From Endothia cerciana (lineage: Eukaryota; Ascomycota; Sordariomycetes; Diaporthales; Cryphonectriaceae), in NCBI GenBank assembly GCA_026119935.1, contig JALRMH010000007.1:673097-737096 (forward strand): 64,000 nt of DNA, given 5' to 3'. Under the pieces are notes generated by a model. The model worked only from the letters and a program-made list of their open reading frames with translations. It was not told the DNA's origin and ran no database searches. This document shows positions 1 to 11,971 of the stretch, piece by piece. The first letter of the stretch is position 1, and each line of letters opens with the position of its first letter. Made by a program: the position numbers and the translations under genes.

Positions 1-786
1 TCAGCACCTTCTCCTTGGTGCCCGGCCCGCCCATGGCCTCGAACAGCGAGTGCACGTCGTGCTGCAGCGGCCCGCGGGCGGTCGCGACCAGGCCCTTCCC
101 GAACCAGCTCGACGTCTCGTCCTTGAGGTCCGCGACCAGGTTGCGGCGGTGGCTGCGGCTGTAGGCCTCGCCGATGGCGAGGACCTGGTAGGGATCCTTG
201 TCGGCGAGCTCGCGGATCAGGGCCTTCTCGTCGGTGCCGAAGCCCTTCATGGCCTTGCGGATGGCGTCGGCGCAGGGCCTCGCGTCCCAGTTGGTGATCT
301 GCGGCGGGCCATAGCCCGGGGAGGGCGGCGTCGGGTACGATGCGGCGGCCGGCGGGGGGGCGCCGTACCCAGGTGCGGGTGCGCCGTAGGCGGAGGGGGC
401 GCCGTACTGGCCCGGCGGGGGCCCCTGGGGCGGCGGCTGCTGGTAGTAGGACTGGGGACCGCCCCCCGGCGGCATGGGTGGTGGGGCGCCGTAGCCCTGT
501 GGAGCCGGTGGCTGGCCGTAGGGTGCAGGCGGATACGGGCTGTGAGGAGGGGCGGGAGCGTGGCCGGCGTACGGATGCTGGCCGGGGGGCGGGGGGCCGC
601 CATACTGGCCCGGTTGCTGGTAGCCGTATTGTCCTGGTGGTGGTTGGGGAGGTGGTTGGCCGTAGTAGCTACCTTGGGGAGGCTGGCCTGTGGTGGCACG
701 TCAGCATCTGGGTGGGCGCGGCGACCGCTGACGAGAGAAGGAGGGCGGAGGTGCTCACTGTAGGGAGGGTATCCTCCGTAAGACAT
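1..786 (-). CDS. Annexin, N-terminal part (runs off the left edge)
   Basis: Calcium-dependent phospholipid-binding protein. Exon 1 is 786-759 and encodes MSYGGYPPYS. A 71-nt intron (758-688, GTGAGC to CCACAG) follows, and exon 2 runs from 687 off the window edge. After splicing, residues 1 to about 140 are a low-complexity Gln/Pro/Gly/Tyr-rich tail with repeated YGAPPP and YGQPP units, as in fungal and Dictyostelium annexin VII-type tails. The first annexin repeat follows: DAxxxxxAMKGFGTDEKALI, then a block ending MGGPGTKEKVL, which opens repeat 2. The KGFGTDE loop is the classic type-II calcium site. Repeats 2-4 lie outside the window. The tail is inferred to mediate self-association; the annexin call is firm. 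The long open frame on the opposite strand here is only the shadow of this repetitive tail. Confidence 0.9.
688..758 (-). other. Intron 1 of the annexin gene
   Basis: GTGAGC donor and CCACAG acceptor. Removing it restores one continuous Pro/Gln/Gly/Tyr-rich frame from the ten-residue first exon into the tail. Without splicing, the ATG at 786 leads only to an unrelated frame. Confidence 0.85.
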
Positions 787-3035
787 GTCTGTCGTGCAGT
801 GCAGGTGTTGTAGGGTGGGGGCTATGGGTCAGATTATTGGTGGGCTGTAGGTACAGTATGATGTTGAAAGGACCCGTGCAGGGGCAGAGAAATGGGTATC
901 GAGAATAAGCGGGAATGAGGGATGGAGATGCTGTTACGAGATGTGTAAGGCGGGCGCAAGTATTTATTTGTTCGTCCGTTTGCCTTGGTCGTCATCAGTG
1001 AGTGAGTTGAGTGATCCCCCTCTGGGATGAGCTTAGGTCTTAGTTCCTCCTCCTCGGGCTGACGGTCCCAGTATTCCAAGCTTGGCAACGGGGCTGTGTG
1101 TGGAAGCACTGCTCTGGGCGTTCCTGACAGGATTTCCAGGTGCTTGCTGCTGGTGTGGCTGTGTCCCATAGTGCTACGAAGCACAGGGTACGCGCTGAGG
1201 GAAGGGAAAACAATGAAGACCGGGGGAAGTCCAGCAGGGTCCGTCAGGCTTACTTAGCCCTCTAGTTCCAAGGACTCTCAGCGGGGGGGCCCACCACTGA
1301 GGCTGAAGATGACGTGCCTGCGTGCCTGAAGAAATATCGAGACGGTTGTCTCGAATGCGTTCTGTGGCGGAAGAGGTCACGTCACCAGCGAGAACGCGCC
1401 GCGCCGTCGTGCCTGGGCTCGCTGGGGGCAGTGCGTGGCCCACGCTAAGAGATGGTGGCCACGGATGGTTATCGACTTGGCCGAATTCCTACGTAAAATG
1501 ACTCCCTCCCCCCCTCTTTCAGTCACGCGGCACGCAGTGACCTATCAGTCATACCTGGTAATTCGGGAAACATTCCTGTGGTATATACTATAGGAAAGAG
1601 GGAGTCTCAAGCCGGACGATTTTATATTTCGACGCACCTTACTGCCTTGCTTTGGCTCCAATTAATTTCGATTCATATATTGGAAGTTTTCATTTCTCTT
1701 TGCCGCTGCGTATCCTCGCTTATATCAGCGACATGAATGGGCACGTTCCGTATCCTAGCGACACCCCATGGTCCGCACACCGTTCTCGGTAAAGACATGA
1801 CTACTACATTGCCCTAGACTCTAGATGTACGTACGGAGTGGCCACCCGTGCCACGCTAGATCCGGGCTCGTATTCGGATCTGGCTTCACTCATATGACTT
1901 GTCAAAGTGCAACCGTGATGGGGAGGCCCTTCGCACCATCACTCCCCGATGCATAGACCGGGCGGCTGGACCAGGCCCGGTCCCTGTAGGTATGATTCAG
2001 AAGCGGGATCCGGCACGTGTCTGGCCTGCTTCGGATCTGACAAGCGGTTGGCCTCAGTGAAGAACCTTGGGCTCGGTGACAGTCTGAGAGCAGAAGAGGT
2101 GCGACCACTCAAGGGCGGGGCGCTGGAGGGGAGGCGACAGGTTGAGCGGCACAGAACTGCACCACATGGCATCGCACCGAACTTAGGCGGTACTGAAGCC
2201 TGTAGCCTGTTATGCGTTGCGGTGGTCTCGCACCAGGAACAGCAGCCCAAAGAAGCTGGACAGATTGGGCAATGCATACGGTTGATTATATGTACTATAT
2301 GAATCAAATTTGAAGCCCATGAGAACGGAGTCGAATTAGCCAGCTCGGATCTGACATGGCCGTATGCATTCTTTACCAAATCCAAGCTAATTGGTAATAC
2401 CAGCTATTTACTCTGAAATAACCGGGTTAAAAAAAAAAAGGTCGAAGCAACCAATGAGCCCGGGAGGTGAAAGGACTTCTGGAGAGTTATATATCAGGTA
2501 TCGAGCTAAGCTTAGTTCAGCTAGATCTGGATGCATTAGCGTGGTCTACTATACACTTGAATAAGGTATAAAGAGCCTTTATGGGCTTCTCTTAAACCCG
2601 GCGGCCCTCGCCGGCAGGCTTCAAGTGGCCTGCGCTGCTCCTTACTCTGCCACCCGTAGCACCCTGTTTCCTTTTTAGCCCGGCAAACCCTCAATATTCG
2701 TACCTTCGGCGTCCTTCCTACGCGGTCAGCCTCGTGCAGTCGCGTAATATTAACTAGCCGCGACGAGACACCGGAAAACCTCACTCACCAGCCTGCCAGA
2801 CTTGAGCAGCAACAGCCAGGGCAAGGGCAGACTGCACCTTTTCGATTGTCGAAGGGTAGCCCTCTCCTCTGAGACGTCACAGTTGCTTGAGTCTCTGCAG
2901 CTGTGGCCAGGCCGGCCTGCATACATCACCGTCCAAGTCGAGCTGACTTGACCCGCGTCCTCACTTCTCGGCACACATCTGGAAGAGCACCTGCAGTCGA
3001 GTTTGGTATCGCCTCACATCTCGGCGGTAAAAGGA

Positions 3036-3075
<40 letters not shown>

Positions 3076-3385
3076 GTTTGCTTGCTCGGCTGCCCCTGAC
3101 TCACACAACGATACCTGCTGGTCACTACTTCAGAGTTGGAGTGAGGCTCGTTGGGACGAGTCCTGACAGACGGTTGGGCTTGGGACCTGGAGTGAACGGG
3201 AGGTTGACGGAGCTGTGAGCTGAAGAAGTCCAGCTTGGGATTCCAGTTGCCTGCTTTGCTTTGCATTTCATTTTTGTTCTTTGCAATTTCCTTGCCCCCC
3301 TTCCCATCTCTTTGTTCCTACCCAAAACAACACCCCCCTCCCCCCCCCCAAAAAGGACAGTACAAGCAGCGATTCGGGTGGGAGG
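787..3385. other. Intergenic region, annexin / zinc-finger protein
   Basis: No convincing gene. It holds the promoters and 5' leaders of the divergent annexin and C2HC zinc-finger genes. An (AGC)n trinucleotide repeat of about 11 units lies at 3041-3073, and C-rich and A-rich homopolymers precede the zinc-finger start. A minus-strand frame at 2536-2784 has a coding-like, basic composition and could be a fragment of a repeat element, but nothing in it is a recognised domain. Confidence 0.6.
3041..3074. repeat. (AGC)n trinucleotide microsatellite
   Basis: About 11 perfect AGC units, 312 bases upstream of the zinc-finger protein start. It reads as poly-Ser, poly-Ala or poly-Gln in the plus frames. 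None of these frames joins the downstream gene, so it is taken as leader or promoter sequence. Confidence 0.9.
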
Positions 3386-5833
3386 ATGACGGAAATGGTG
3401 CCGATTGTCCCCACAGTGGCGGCCCTTTCCGCGCCGAACGAACGCGGCGAGGGCAACGGACACGGACGCGGATACGGCCCCCGCCATGGATACCAAACCG
3501 TGAACCTACCGAACGAGCCAGCAAATACCCACCGACACACGTCTTCAGACTCACCTCCAGCCCAGATTGTCTCCGATATTCCTGCCGCCGTCTCTTCTGC
3601 AGCCCTGCCTGCAGCGCCTACGCCTTCTTCATCGTCTCCCTCGGCTGACGGCCTCGGCAGCCGCGCTCTCAACGCGTCCAAGGGAGACACCCCTCGTCTC
3701 TCACACGCGCCGCCTGCTCTGCCCTCGCCGCGTCAGCCCGCCCCAGGCACCGGCAACCCGTCTGCTGCCCTTCGCCCATCTTCTGGCTTTCCTTCCCCCG
3801 GCAGGGACCAGATTCATGCCCACCCGAAGTTTAAGGACGATCGCACCAGGATCACCTTTGGCATCCAACAGTCTCTGCCCGCGGCTGTGAGGCGATCAGT
3901 CCGCGACAACTGGGAGAAGTGCCTGCTGGGCTCCGATTTTCACCAGGCTTTCATCGTAAGTGCCTCTGCTAAAGCCAGCCCGACAACGCTGCATGCGGGT
4001 TGCTTACGCAGAAGAACAGCTCAATGCCAGCATCCACCATGCCACACCGGCCGCTATCCAGCGCGGGATGCGTGACTTCGGCAGGACCATGATGAGTGCT
4101 GCAAAGCACGAGATTATAGACGCCATGACTCCCGACGACTTGGACACGGTCGCCAGCCTCATCCTGGCCAAGGCCAGTAACTCGTTCCTCGATCAGGCCC
4201 TCGAGAGACGTCTCAAGACCATCGAAGCGAAGTGTCTCATTAATGCCCTTGCTAGGACCGAGCGTCTGGGCTACGACCTCAGCGATGTCGATGAAGAAGA
4301 CGTCCTAAAGCTTGAGCCTCCAGATACCGCCGGGCCCTATCCATCAGGGCTTCAGCTAGAGGCGCCCATGTCCGCCGGGCCTGCCGTTCCACCCTTGGCC
4401 CCCGCTCAAGTCCCGTCACCGCACGACACCGCTGCACCCTTCACTATGCATTGCACGGTCTGCTTCCGTCGCTTCAGTCAGCAGTCAGCATACAACCATC
4501 ACGTCAACGGCAAGGTCTGCACGCGGTCGCCAAGTTCGCCTAATGGTTTCAAGTACAACTGCCAGCACTGCGGACAGGGGTTCACCACGGTCATGGGCCT
4601 GCAATATGTAAGTACTCTCTTATCGATCCTTTGGAAGAGGAAGAGGAAGAGGAAGGGAGGAAGGAAGGAAAGAAGGAAGGAAAGAAGGAAAGAAAGAAAA
4701 AAAGAAAGAAAAAAAGAAAGAAAAAAAGATCCCTCACTTCGAGCTGTCGACGTCTAGCTGACTCTGGCCTGCAGCACAATGCGAACAAGATCTGCGGAGA
4801 TTTTGATGAACCTGTCAATGAGAGGCCGGTACCTACACAGGCGCCCATGCCCAGTACGGTTGCCGTCAGGACGGCGCCCAGACCTGCGCCCTCCACCCCG
4901 TCTGCCCCAAAGACCGCCTCCCCAGCCCCGAAATCCAGGGGCACCCCCGGCGTTCCGGGCACACCGGGCCTCACCACGGCCGACGGCTCCATCTCTGACC
5001 CATATGCTCACTTATCACCCGAGCAGCTGGCGGCCATGCAGGAGGAGCTTCGAGAGGCCGAGTTGAAGTTCGGAGAGCGTATGCGCCAGGCCAATATGAT
5101 CCCCGACGAGGCTGAGAAGAAGGCGCGCCTCGACGGCCTGGCCAACTCCTATGGAACCAAGCAGTCCCTCATTAGGAAGAAGTATGGCGTCCGACTCCGG
5201 ATGCGTAGGACCAAGGCCGAGATCCAGGCGGAGAAGGGCCGCATGCAGTACAAGACGGCAGCTGAGCTGCAGGCTGACATGGGCCTCGTGCACAACGGTC
5301 CCGGGCGCCCTCCTGCCTCCGGCCACCGACCTGGACGGTGCAACACTCCCAACAACCAACCCAGGAACAACAATGATGTACGTGTTGTTGGACGCGGGCC
5401 ACCTGGCTGGGCAGCCGTGAACCAACCGGCAGGTTCTGCCACGACCCTGGCATCGTCCTTGCCTGTTTCCGAGCCCAAGGTCCAGCACGCAGGCGGGGTG
5501 GGCATGCATGCCGGCAAGCGGCGTTACAGCGGAGACGTCGAGGTCCCGAACAACAAGCGCACCGCCTACTCCGAGATGGGCGGGCTGTCCGGTGCGGCAG
5601 CTGAGGCGGAGACTGTGGATCCTACACTCCCGTCCGCCAAGGGCTTCGCTCCTGTGGGAAAGGGTACGGCGGAGGAGCCGATGTCGCTGGATGATAGCGA
5701 CTCGGAGCAGTCGGACTCGGAGTCTGCTGATGAGGATATTCCAGCCCACCTGCCCGCGAGTGTCCGCCAGAGCCTGCGGCGCTCGAGCTCGGCTGCCGTC
5801 TCACGACCCGGGTTAAGCTCTGCGGCACCATAG
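3386..5833 (+). CDS. Nuclear-type protein with paired C2HC zinc fingers
   Basis: Exons 3386-3955, 4020-4607 and 4775-5833 give 738 aa. Residues 1 to about 150 are a Ser/Pro-rich disordered segment. A conserved helical block (about 155-275, from FKDDRTRITFGIQQSL through TIEAKCLINALARTE) follows. Two zinc fingers of identical spacing, C-x2-C-x12-H-x5-C, sit at 335-357 (C335, C338, H351, C357) and 371-393 (C371, C374, H387, C393). Intron 2 falls between Y386 and H387, so the second finger exists only after splicing, which supports the model strongly. Then come a Pro-rich linker, a helical segment of about 110 residues rich in Glu, Lys and Arg (from about 465), and an acidic Ser/Asp tail (DDSDSEQSDSESADED). 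The first in-frame ATG after the C-rich leader is used as start. Nucleic-acid or protein binding is inferred; no specific function is known to me. Confidence 0.85.
4608..4774 (+). other. 167-nt intron with a purine microsatellite
   Basis: GTAAGT donor and CCTGCAG acceptor, phase 0. About 95 nt (4633-4729) is an almost pure GGAA/GAAA/AAAG purine tract, making this intron over twice the length of most others here. The tract is open in two plus frames, producing a misleading Lys/Glu-rich open frame that runs into exon 3. Confidence 0.85.
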
Positions 5834-5963
5834 ACCGACCCCAAGGCCTGCGGTGGTCTGTAGCCTCTGAGGGCACTTCAATGTTCACCGAGGCATCGTC
5901 TTGTTTTGTCTTCTGGAGGAACCCAGCCAACTTTGTTCTCGGGTTCTGGCAGTGGTGATTACC

Positions 5964-6042
5964 TTTTTTTTTTCTTTATTTCTTCCTTTCTTTCTTTTTT
6001 TCTTTCTTTCTTTCTTTCTTTTTTTTTTTTTTTTTTTTTTTG
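5964..6042. repeat. TTTC/poly-T microsatellite
   Basis: Pyrimidine tract of TTTC units merging into about 22 consecutive T, about 130 nt past the zinc-finger protein stop codon. It could lie in or just past the 3' untranslated region. Confidence 0.85.
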
Positions 6043-7178
6043 AAAAAAAAAATAATTAAAATTTGCGCAATGACTTTTTACCCCCTTTAGTTGCTGATTG
6101 TTTTCAATTTTTTTTTTATTCCTCTTCAAAAGGGAAGGAAGGAAGGGTCTATTTACACGGATGACCACACAGCATAGCTTGAGACGGATGCAGCATCGCG
6201 ATGGAGTTGGGCTGGGAGACTCGGCATACTGACGCACCAGAGTCGTACAGTCAGTCCGGTTTTGGCGTTTTGCTTGGAATCTGGGCGACCTGGAGAAATC
6301 ACTCCTACTATTGCAAACTGGGTGGACGATTTGCAAAGGCACTTTAGAGAACAAAAGATACCACTGCTTTTGCGTATCCGATCCAAGCTTGCTTTGGAGT
6401 CACGAATATGGCCCTGAGGCAAACTTTGGCGGGCCACCCTGAGAAGCGACGTAGTCCGCATGCCATTCTTGTGCGGCCGAGCAGACCTGGTCCGCCCTTC
6501 CCCCAAAACTTGAGGCGCACGATGAACATTCCATGCGCCGACCCTGCCCAAGCGTGATGGCGTTGGTGCACTGGGTGACGACGACCTCTGTGGGACAACC
6601 TGCGGGGGCGAACCATCCTACTATGTAATCAGATCCAGGTCTCCGCAGCTCTGGATAAGTGCAAGTAATATCTAGCCCCCAGGTGAATTCCTCCCTTACG
6701 TGGGTGTGCATCTGGACTATTGAAGCTGCGCCGCACCCACCATTTGGTTCTCAAGTCAGAATCCATCCGGCCGGCGCAGAAGGGGCCCCCCGCCGCCCTG
6801 CAACACGATGTCGTTCTGTCCCTCCCTGCCCAGCCCGCCGGCGTGGGGGACGAGGCGAAACCCCCCCCACCCCCCAAATCCTCCATCCCCCCCTCGAGTT
6901 CGTGTCCCGCCCAGCAAGCAAACATGCAAGCGAGAGCCAACGGACGGTTGACAGCCGGGGCAGATCTGAGATCAGGACCTTGGGGGGGGGGGGGGAGAGG
7001 AGGCGTCAGTGGCGCCCCTCCCCCCGGCACCGCGCGTGGGGACCTTGGAACGGCTGAACGGTTGGTGCGAGATGCACGGGGCGTGGTGGGTCGTCCCATG
7101 CTTAATTTCTCGCGCATGCAGGACCGGGATAGGCGAGGCCAATGGGCCAGTCATTCCGCCGTAGAGGGACATGACAAG

Positions 7179-7513
7179 ACACACACACACACACACACAC
7201 GCAGATGGTGTGGAGATGAAAAAGGAAAAAAACAAAAAAAAAACAAAAAAAAACAGGTACTTCGTATTGCGGGTTTCTTTATTAGCCGGGGGGGGGGGGC
7301 ACTGCGGTTCGATATCGTGCCGCGCAGCCATCAGGCCGACCGGAAGCCTAAGTGACGAGATGCTCGACGGCAATGGGTCTGAAAATTACGCATGCGGTTG
7401 CATCCTGTCCCCCCCCCCCTGAAGAGCCGTGCGAGGTTGGGCCTGGAGAATCTGGGCTGCAGCAGTCAAAAGAAAGAGAGAGTGGGAGAGAGAGAGAGAG
7501 AGGGAGAGAGAGG
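7179..7513. repeat. Cluster of (AC)n, poly-A, poly-G, poly-C and (GA)n repeats
   Basis: Within 340 bases there are an (AC)n array (7179-7200), two A-rich runs (7218-7254), poly-G (7289-7299), poly-C (7410-7420) and a (GA)n array interrupted by GG (7476-7513). The string of simple repeats marks non-coding spacer. Confidence 0.85.
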
Positions 7514-8436
7514 GGCCAGTAAGATTGGCTGACACCGTACCGCCTACTATTGGGCCCCTAGTGCTGTACGGATTACACCATGTCCCCCAAGTGCTGGTAA
7601 TTTTGGCGGTGCGACACCAACCTTGACATCTTCCTCGACACGGCTTCTGGACAGCCCGTCACAGGCATTGCCGCCGGCCCTCATGCGACTGGGTTTGTGC
7701 GTCCCGCCCCAGGGATCCTCAAGCACGGGAGCAATTTCAGATTAGAGGTCCCCATGCGACGATCTCCCAAGGAAACCCAAGGGTCCTCAGGTTTCAACGC
7801 TGCAGTGGTTCACTGGGGACGACAGGGTCCGGGCGGGCGATCCGACGCCCTACGACGGAACCCACATAAACCGAGGGCAGAGTTTTGGGGGGGGGGGGGG
7901 GACCACTGGCATGTCCCTTGGCGCCAACAGCCAGTCCCCAGTGGTCCCCCCAGCTGGGCCGGGGCTGATTCGAGACATGCCATTATACCGTGGTAGTACT
8001 TGGTAGGACGACACGGGACGGATTACTAGGCCCTAAATAGAGGGCATTCCGGAGGCCTGGGCCGCCCCGTTCATTACCATACAGAGAGAGTATGCATCTT
8101 GGTGGTACCCGCGCAGCCGTGGTACCGTACCGTAAAAGTGTTCTGTCGCCCTGCTCGTACCCGAGGCCCGTCTTGTATCTAGTAAACGTGTAAGAATCAC
8201 TGATGCCCTTCTCGCGAAGCTGTGTCATACGGAGCACGAAACCGGAATCTCGAGTTCGGAAGCGCGTCACAGTCCCCCCGTGTGAGGACCATCAGCATCG
8301 TCGGTCCGAACCACGGTCCTCCCACCCTGGTTGCATTGTTCGCCAGTAATAGCCTGTGCGGCACCGCGGCACGACCCAGAGAAAGGCGAGACGGGAGCAG
8401 AGGGCAGGAAGAAGGAGGTGAGGCCGGGAAGAAGCA

Positions 8437-10245
8437 ATGTGGGACCGGTTGAGGTCGGCAGCGGGAGGAGGGGGGGGGTCCGGAAGCCCTGACCAGTATC
8501 CGGGAGCCAAGACCAGAGCATCAACCTTCTCCCCGTTGTCGTCGCCGTCGACCGCCTCAGCGCCGCCGGGCAACAGCTGGCAGCCTCGCTCCTCAGCCAT
8601 CGCTGCGCGCCAGGGACACCCACAGCGCCAGGCGGCCCTAGACGACGGCCCCAACCGCCTTGCTGGCAAGGCTGGCCCGCCTCCCCCCAGGCCGCCGAGA
8701 GACTAGTAAGTGCCCAACCCCGGAAGGCTCGAGGGGAGGAGGAACGAGACGGGCGGCGCTATGCTACGCGGTGGCAATGCCGGCCTGGCCTGTGAGATGT
8801 CCACCATGGGAACCGGGGACAGCCTGCTGATCTCTCTTTGTGCCTCCCCTTGCCCCCCAACAGCGAAGCTGGACCACACCAGCCGCGCGCGCCCCAGCAG
8901 AGGTCGCAGACGGTGCCGGCGCCGCCACAGACCCAGAATAATACGTATCGCGACTCCATCGGCCGGCCTGCGTCCTCGCTCTACTCGCAGCCCTCGCCCC
9001 TCTACACGGACTTTGGGAGGCCTCACAACGTGTCCCGGTACGCGACCAGCCCGGGCGAGGTATCCCCGCCTAGTTCACCGGAGCTATCTGCGTACGTACA
9101 CAACACGGGACATTCTGCCATGCCCTCCCCTCCCCCCCCCCCCGCCCCCGGGCCAGGAACAGGAACAGGAACAGGAACAGGAACAGGAACAGGACGTCGC
9201 TAACATGTATCGCAACACGGTCCAGACCCAACCACGACATCTCTCCGATAGACGAGGAGTCCGACTTCCCAACGACCCCGCAACCCCCCGCCCCCCCCCC
9301 CTCGAAGCCCGCACCCAAGATGTCAGACCACGCCGCGCTCCCCTCCCGGCAGCGGGCGGCCAGCCGGCAGGGTGACCAGGCCGGGGTGCCCGAGGCGCCG
9401 TCGCCCAAATCGCCCGCCGCCTCCTCCACGGCGCGGTCGAACATCCCGATGATGCGCCGCGAGCGGCGGCAGCAGAAGGAGGCACAGGCGGCGGCGAACA
9501 GGCTCCGGTCCATGACCGGGCACCAGGAGGCGGAGGCGGAGGCGGAGGCGCGCGCGGTGGCCCCGCGGGGCACAGGCAGAGATGGGCTGAGGGCGGCGGC
9601 ACCGCTCCACCCGGGCGTCAGGCCGGCGGGCAGGCCCCGCGGCGAGAGGGACCCGCGGTGGGGCCCGATGGCGGGCGAGTTCACCAGCGGCGACGGGGGC
9701 AGGCCGTCGCAGGCCGCGCCGGTCGGTTCCGCGCGGGGGCTGGGCATCTCCACCGTGTCGTCGAGCCCCCCGGAGTCCCCCGGGCAGCGGCAGCCGTCAC
9801 GGAGCGGGTCGAGGGCGGGCGGCGGGCCCGGGCGGCAGACGCAGGCCCAGGCCCAGCTGCCGACCGGCCACACCGACCCGGCGGCGAGGGCCTTCGTGTC
9901 GAGCAGGCCCGGGTGGAAGGGGGCGTCGGGGCGGACTGCGATCGTGGACCCGGTCAAGGACAATCCCGAGGCGGAGCCGCTCAGGATCCCGCCGAGGAGC
10001 GCCAAGCGGAGCTCACCACGCCCGGCCGAGGGCGCACCGGGTGGGCAGCAGCAGCAGGGACCCGCCCATGTAGGTGCTGCTGGGTGGGGAGGTGGAGGGG
10101 GAGGGGCCGTGGAGGTTGCCATACCCATACCCGGCGCCCCTATCAGTCCTGAAACCTCAGCGCGGGAGCCACAGAGCAAGCAGCAAATAGGAGGAGGTGG
10201 CGGTGCAGGGAAGGCCCCCCTATCCAATAATACTACCACCACCAC

Positions 10246-10278
<33 letters not shown>

Positions 10279-11971
10279 GACAACCACGATCACGACAGCC
10301 ACGACCACGACCACGAACAAGACCAGCCTCGCCAGCACCCTCCGCAGGATCATCCCATCCTCTGGGCAGCGACAGAGCCGGATCTTCAGCGGGAGCGCCA
10401 TCATCAACTCGCTCGCAGGCCAGACCCACCACAAGCAGGCCGGCGCCCAGCAAGGCTACCCCAGCCCTCCGCTCTCCGGCACGACAACGACGCCTACCGC
10501 GTTCTCGTTCCAACAAGGTAGCACCGGCAAAGCGACGGCGGGTGGGCCTACAGGCGCTATCAATGCGACCGCCGCCGACGCAGCAGCCCCCCGGATTGAT
10601 ACTAATGCTAGCGCGCAACGGCCACCTAACGCACCCCACCACCAACAACCCCACCCATCATCGACATTCCCTCTGACATCCTCCTCCTCCTCCTCCTCCT
10701 CTTCCTCCTCGGCCGCATATCCCCACGGACGCAACGGGCTGCAGCAGCAACCGCAGCAGCACCAGCACCAGCACCAGGACACGATCCGGAGGAAGGAGAT
10801 CGGCAGCGGCCCCCCCCCTGCGGCGCCCACACGAAACGCGACAGGCCATCGCCCTCACGAATCATTCTCGTCGTCCGTCTACTCCCGCCCCGAGGACGAC
10901 ACCGCCCCGAACCGTCCTGACCACCACCCGTACCCCTATCAGGGCCAATATCAGCCGCAGGCGTCGCGACAGCCCCCCGTCCCGATCCAGCTAGACACCA
11001 AGAACCTGCCCAGCCTGCCTGGCGAGGGCAGCACAGACTCTCCATACGTGCAGCCGCCCTCGCGCTTCAGCATAACCACCTACGCGACCTCGGGCCGCGA
11101 CTCCTCGCCCCGCGACTCCTTCGACACCCAGGCGCAGGCGCAGGCGCAGGCGCTGGCCCCCCCGCTCCCCACCCCGCCCAAGGACATCGTCATGGGCCTG
11201 AACAGGCCCCCGCAGGGCCTCGCCGGCTCCGGCCCCGACCCACCCGCCCACGGCGACAGCGTCCTGGAGCGCAGGCGGCCGGAGCTGCGCGGCGGCGAGA
11301 ACAGGTGGGAGGAGGCCGTGTCGGAGGACGTGGAGCCCGTCAAGATCAGCCTGAGCAAGGCCTGGATGTCGACCGCCGGGGCTAACAGCGCCGGCATCAA
11401 CGCCACGAGCTCCCCGCCCCGGTCCCGGAAGGCCACACCGAGGGGCCCCCGCGAGATCCACGTGCCCCCCCCCTCCTCCAGAAACGACCGCGAGGGCAAC
11501 AAGGAGAACAGCCGGACCTTCGGCTTCGGCTTCCTCTCGCCGCGCTCCCCGGGCTCGGGCTCGGACTCCAACAACTCCCGCCCCGCCTCCATCATGTCCA
11601 ACATGGACAAGGACCTCCCCCCCGCCCCCAGCGCCGCCCCCGCCACCGCCGCAGCCGTCACCACCACCGACCGCATCGCCCAGCTCAACTCCCAGCTCCA
11701 GGACCTGGCCAACCGCAGGATCAACATCAACAGGGCCATCAAGCAGATGACGGAGCTGATGCCCAAGGACAACCTGATCATGCCGGAGGAGGTGCGGAGG
11801 AAGCGCGAGGACGAGAAGCGCAAGATCGAGGAGCTCAGGGCGAAGCTGTCCGACATCCAGGGCGAGGAGCACGACCTCGGCATGAAGCTGCACCGCGCCT
11901 ATAAGAAGCTGGACAAGCAGACCGAGTACGAGCCCACCACCCTGTGGGTCAGGAGGGCCACGGGGGCATAA
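8437..11971 (+). CDS. Large disordered protein with C-terminal coiled coil
   Basis: Exons 8437-8705, 8864-9091 and 9226-11971 give 1,080 aa. The first residues are MWDRLRSAAGGGG. Both introns keep phase and join conserved-looking text; the second join reads ELSAPNHDISPIDEESDF. Most of the protein is low-complexity Pro/Ser/Gln/Ala/Gly. Homopolymeric stretches include poly-Thr (about 495), poly-Ala (about 510) and poly-Ser (about 650). A basic block (RRERRQQKEAQAAANR, about 235-250) follows the acidic motif. Only the last 100 residues look folded: a charged helix or coiled coil (about 980-1060) from RIAQLNSQLQDLANRR to KKLDKQTEYEP. This is a conserved fungal hypothetical architecture; a cytoskeletal or polarity scaffold is possible but only a guess. 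Coding GC is very high. Confidence 0.82.
9092..9225 (+). other. 134-nt intron containing a GGAACA hexamer repeat
   Basis: GTACGT donor and GGTCCAG acceptor, phase 2. It contains a poly-C run and seven tandem GGAACA units (about 9155-9193). In the unspliced frame these would read as a Gly-Thr repeat. The following stop and the restored DISPIDEESDF frame show the repeat is intronic. Confidence 0.75.

Larger units (their letters stand above)
5834..8436. other. Intergenic region rich in simple repeats
   Basis: No supported gene. It contains a T-rich TTTC/poly-T tract (5964-6042), poly-G runs near 6984 and 7289, an (AC)n repeat (7179-7200), A-rich runs, a (GA)n repeat (7476-7513), poly-C near 7411 and poly-G near 7890. 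The (AC)n and (GA)n arrays have too many flanking stops to be coding. The stretch 7560-7960 has weak coding character in alternating frames but no recognisable domain. Confidence 0.6.

Noticed and set aside
50..763. Long plus-strand open frame of 237 codons
   Set aside because: It is the antisense shadow of the annexin's Pro/Gly-rich exon; Arg/Gly-rich translation with no domain.
834..1184. 116-codon minus-strand frame upstream of the annexin
   Set aside because: Lies in the annexin promoter or leader and has no recognisable feature.
5015..5749. 244-codon minus-strand frame
   Set aside because: Antisense to exon 3 of the C2HC zinc-finger gene.
6720..7355. 211-codon plus-strand frame
   Set aside because: Runs through poly-G, (AC)n and poly-A tracts, producing Gly, His-Thr and Lys runs typical of non-coding simple repeats.
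9070..10434. 454-codon minus-strand frame
   Set aside because: Antisense of the GC-rich coiled-coil protein gene; its Ala/Val/Pro runs mirror the coding microsatellites.
10991..11893. 300-codon minus-strand frame
   Set aside because: Antisense of the conserved coiled-coil end of the same gene; codon bias makes the opposite strand open.
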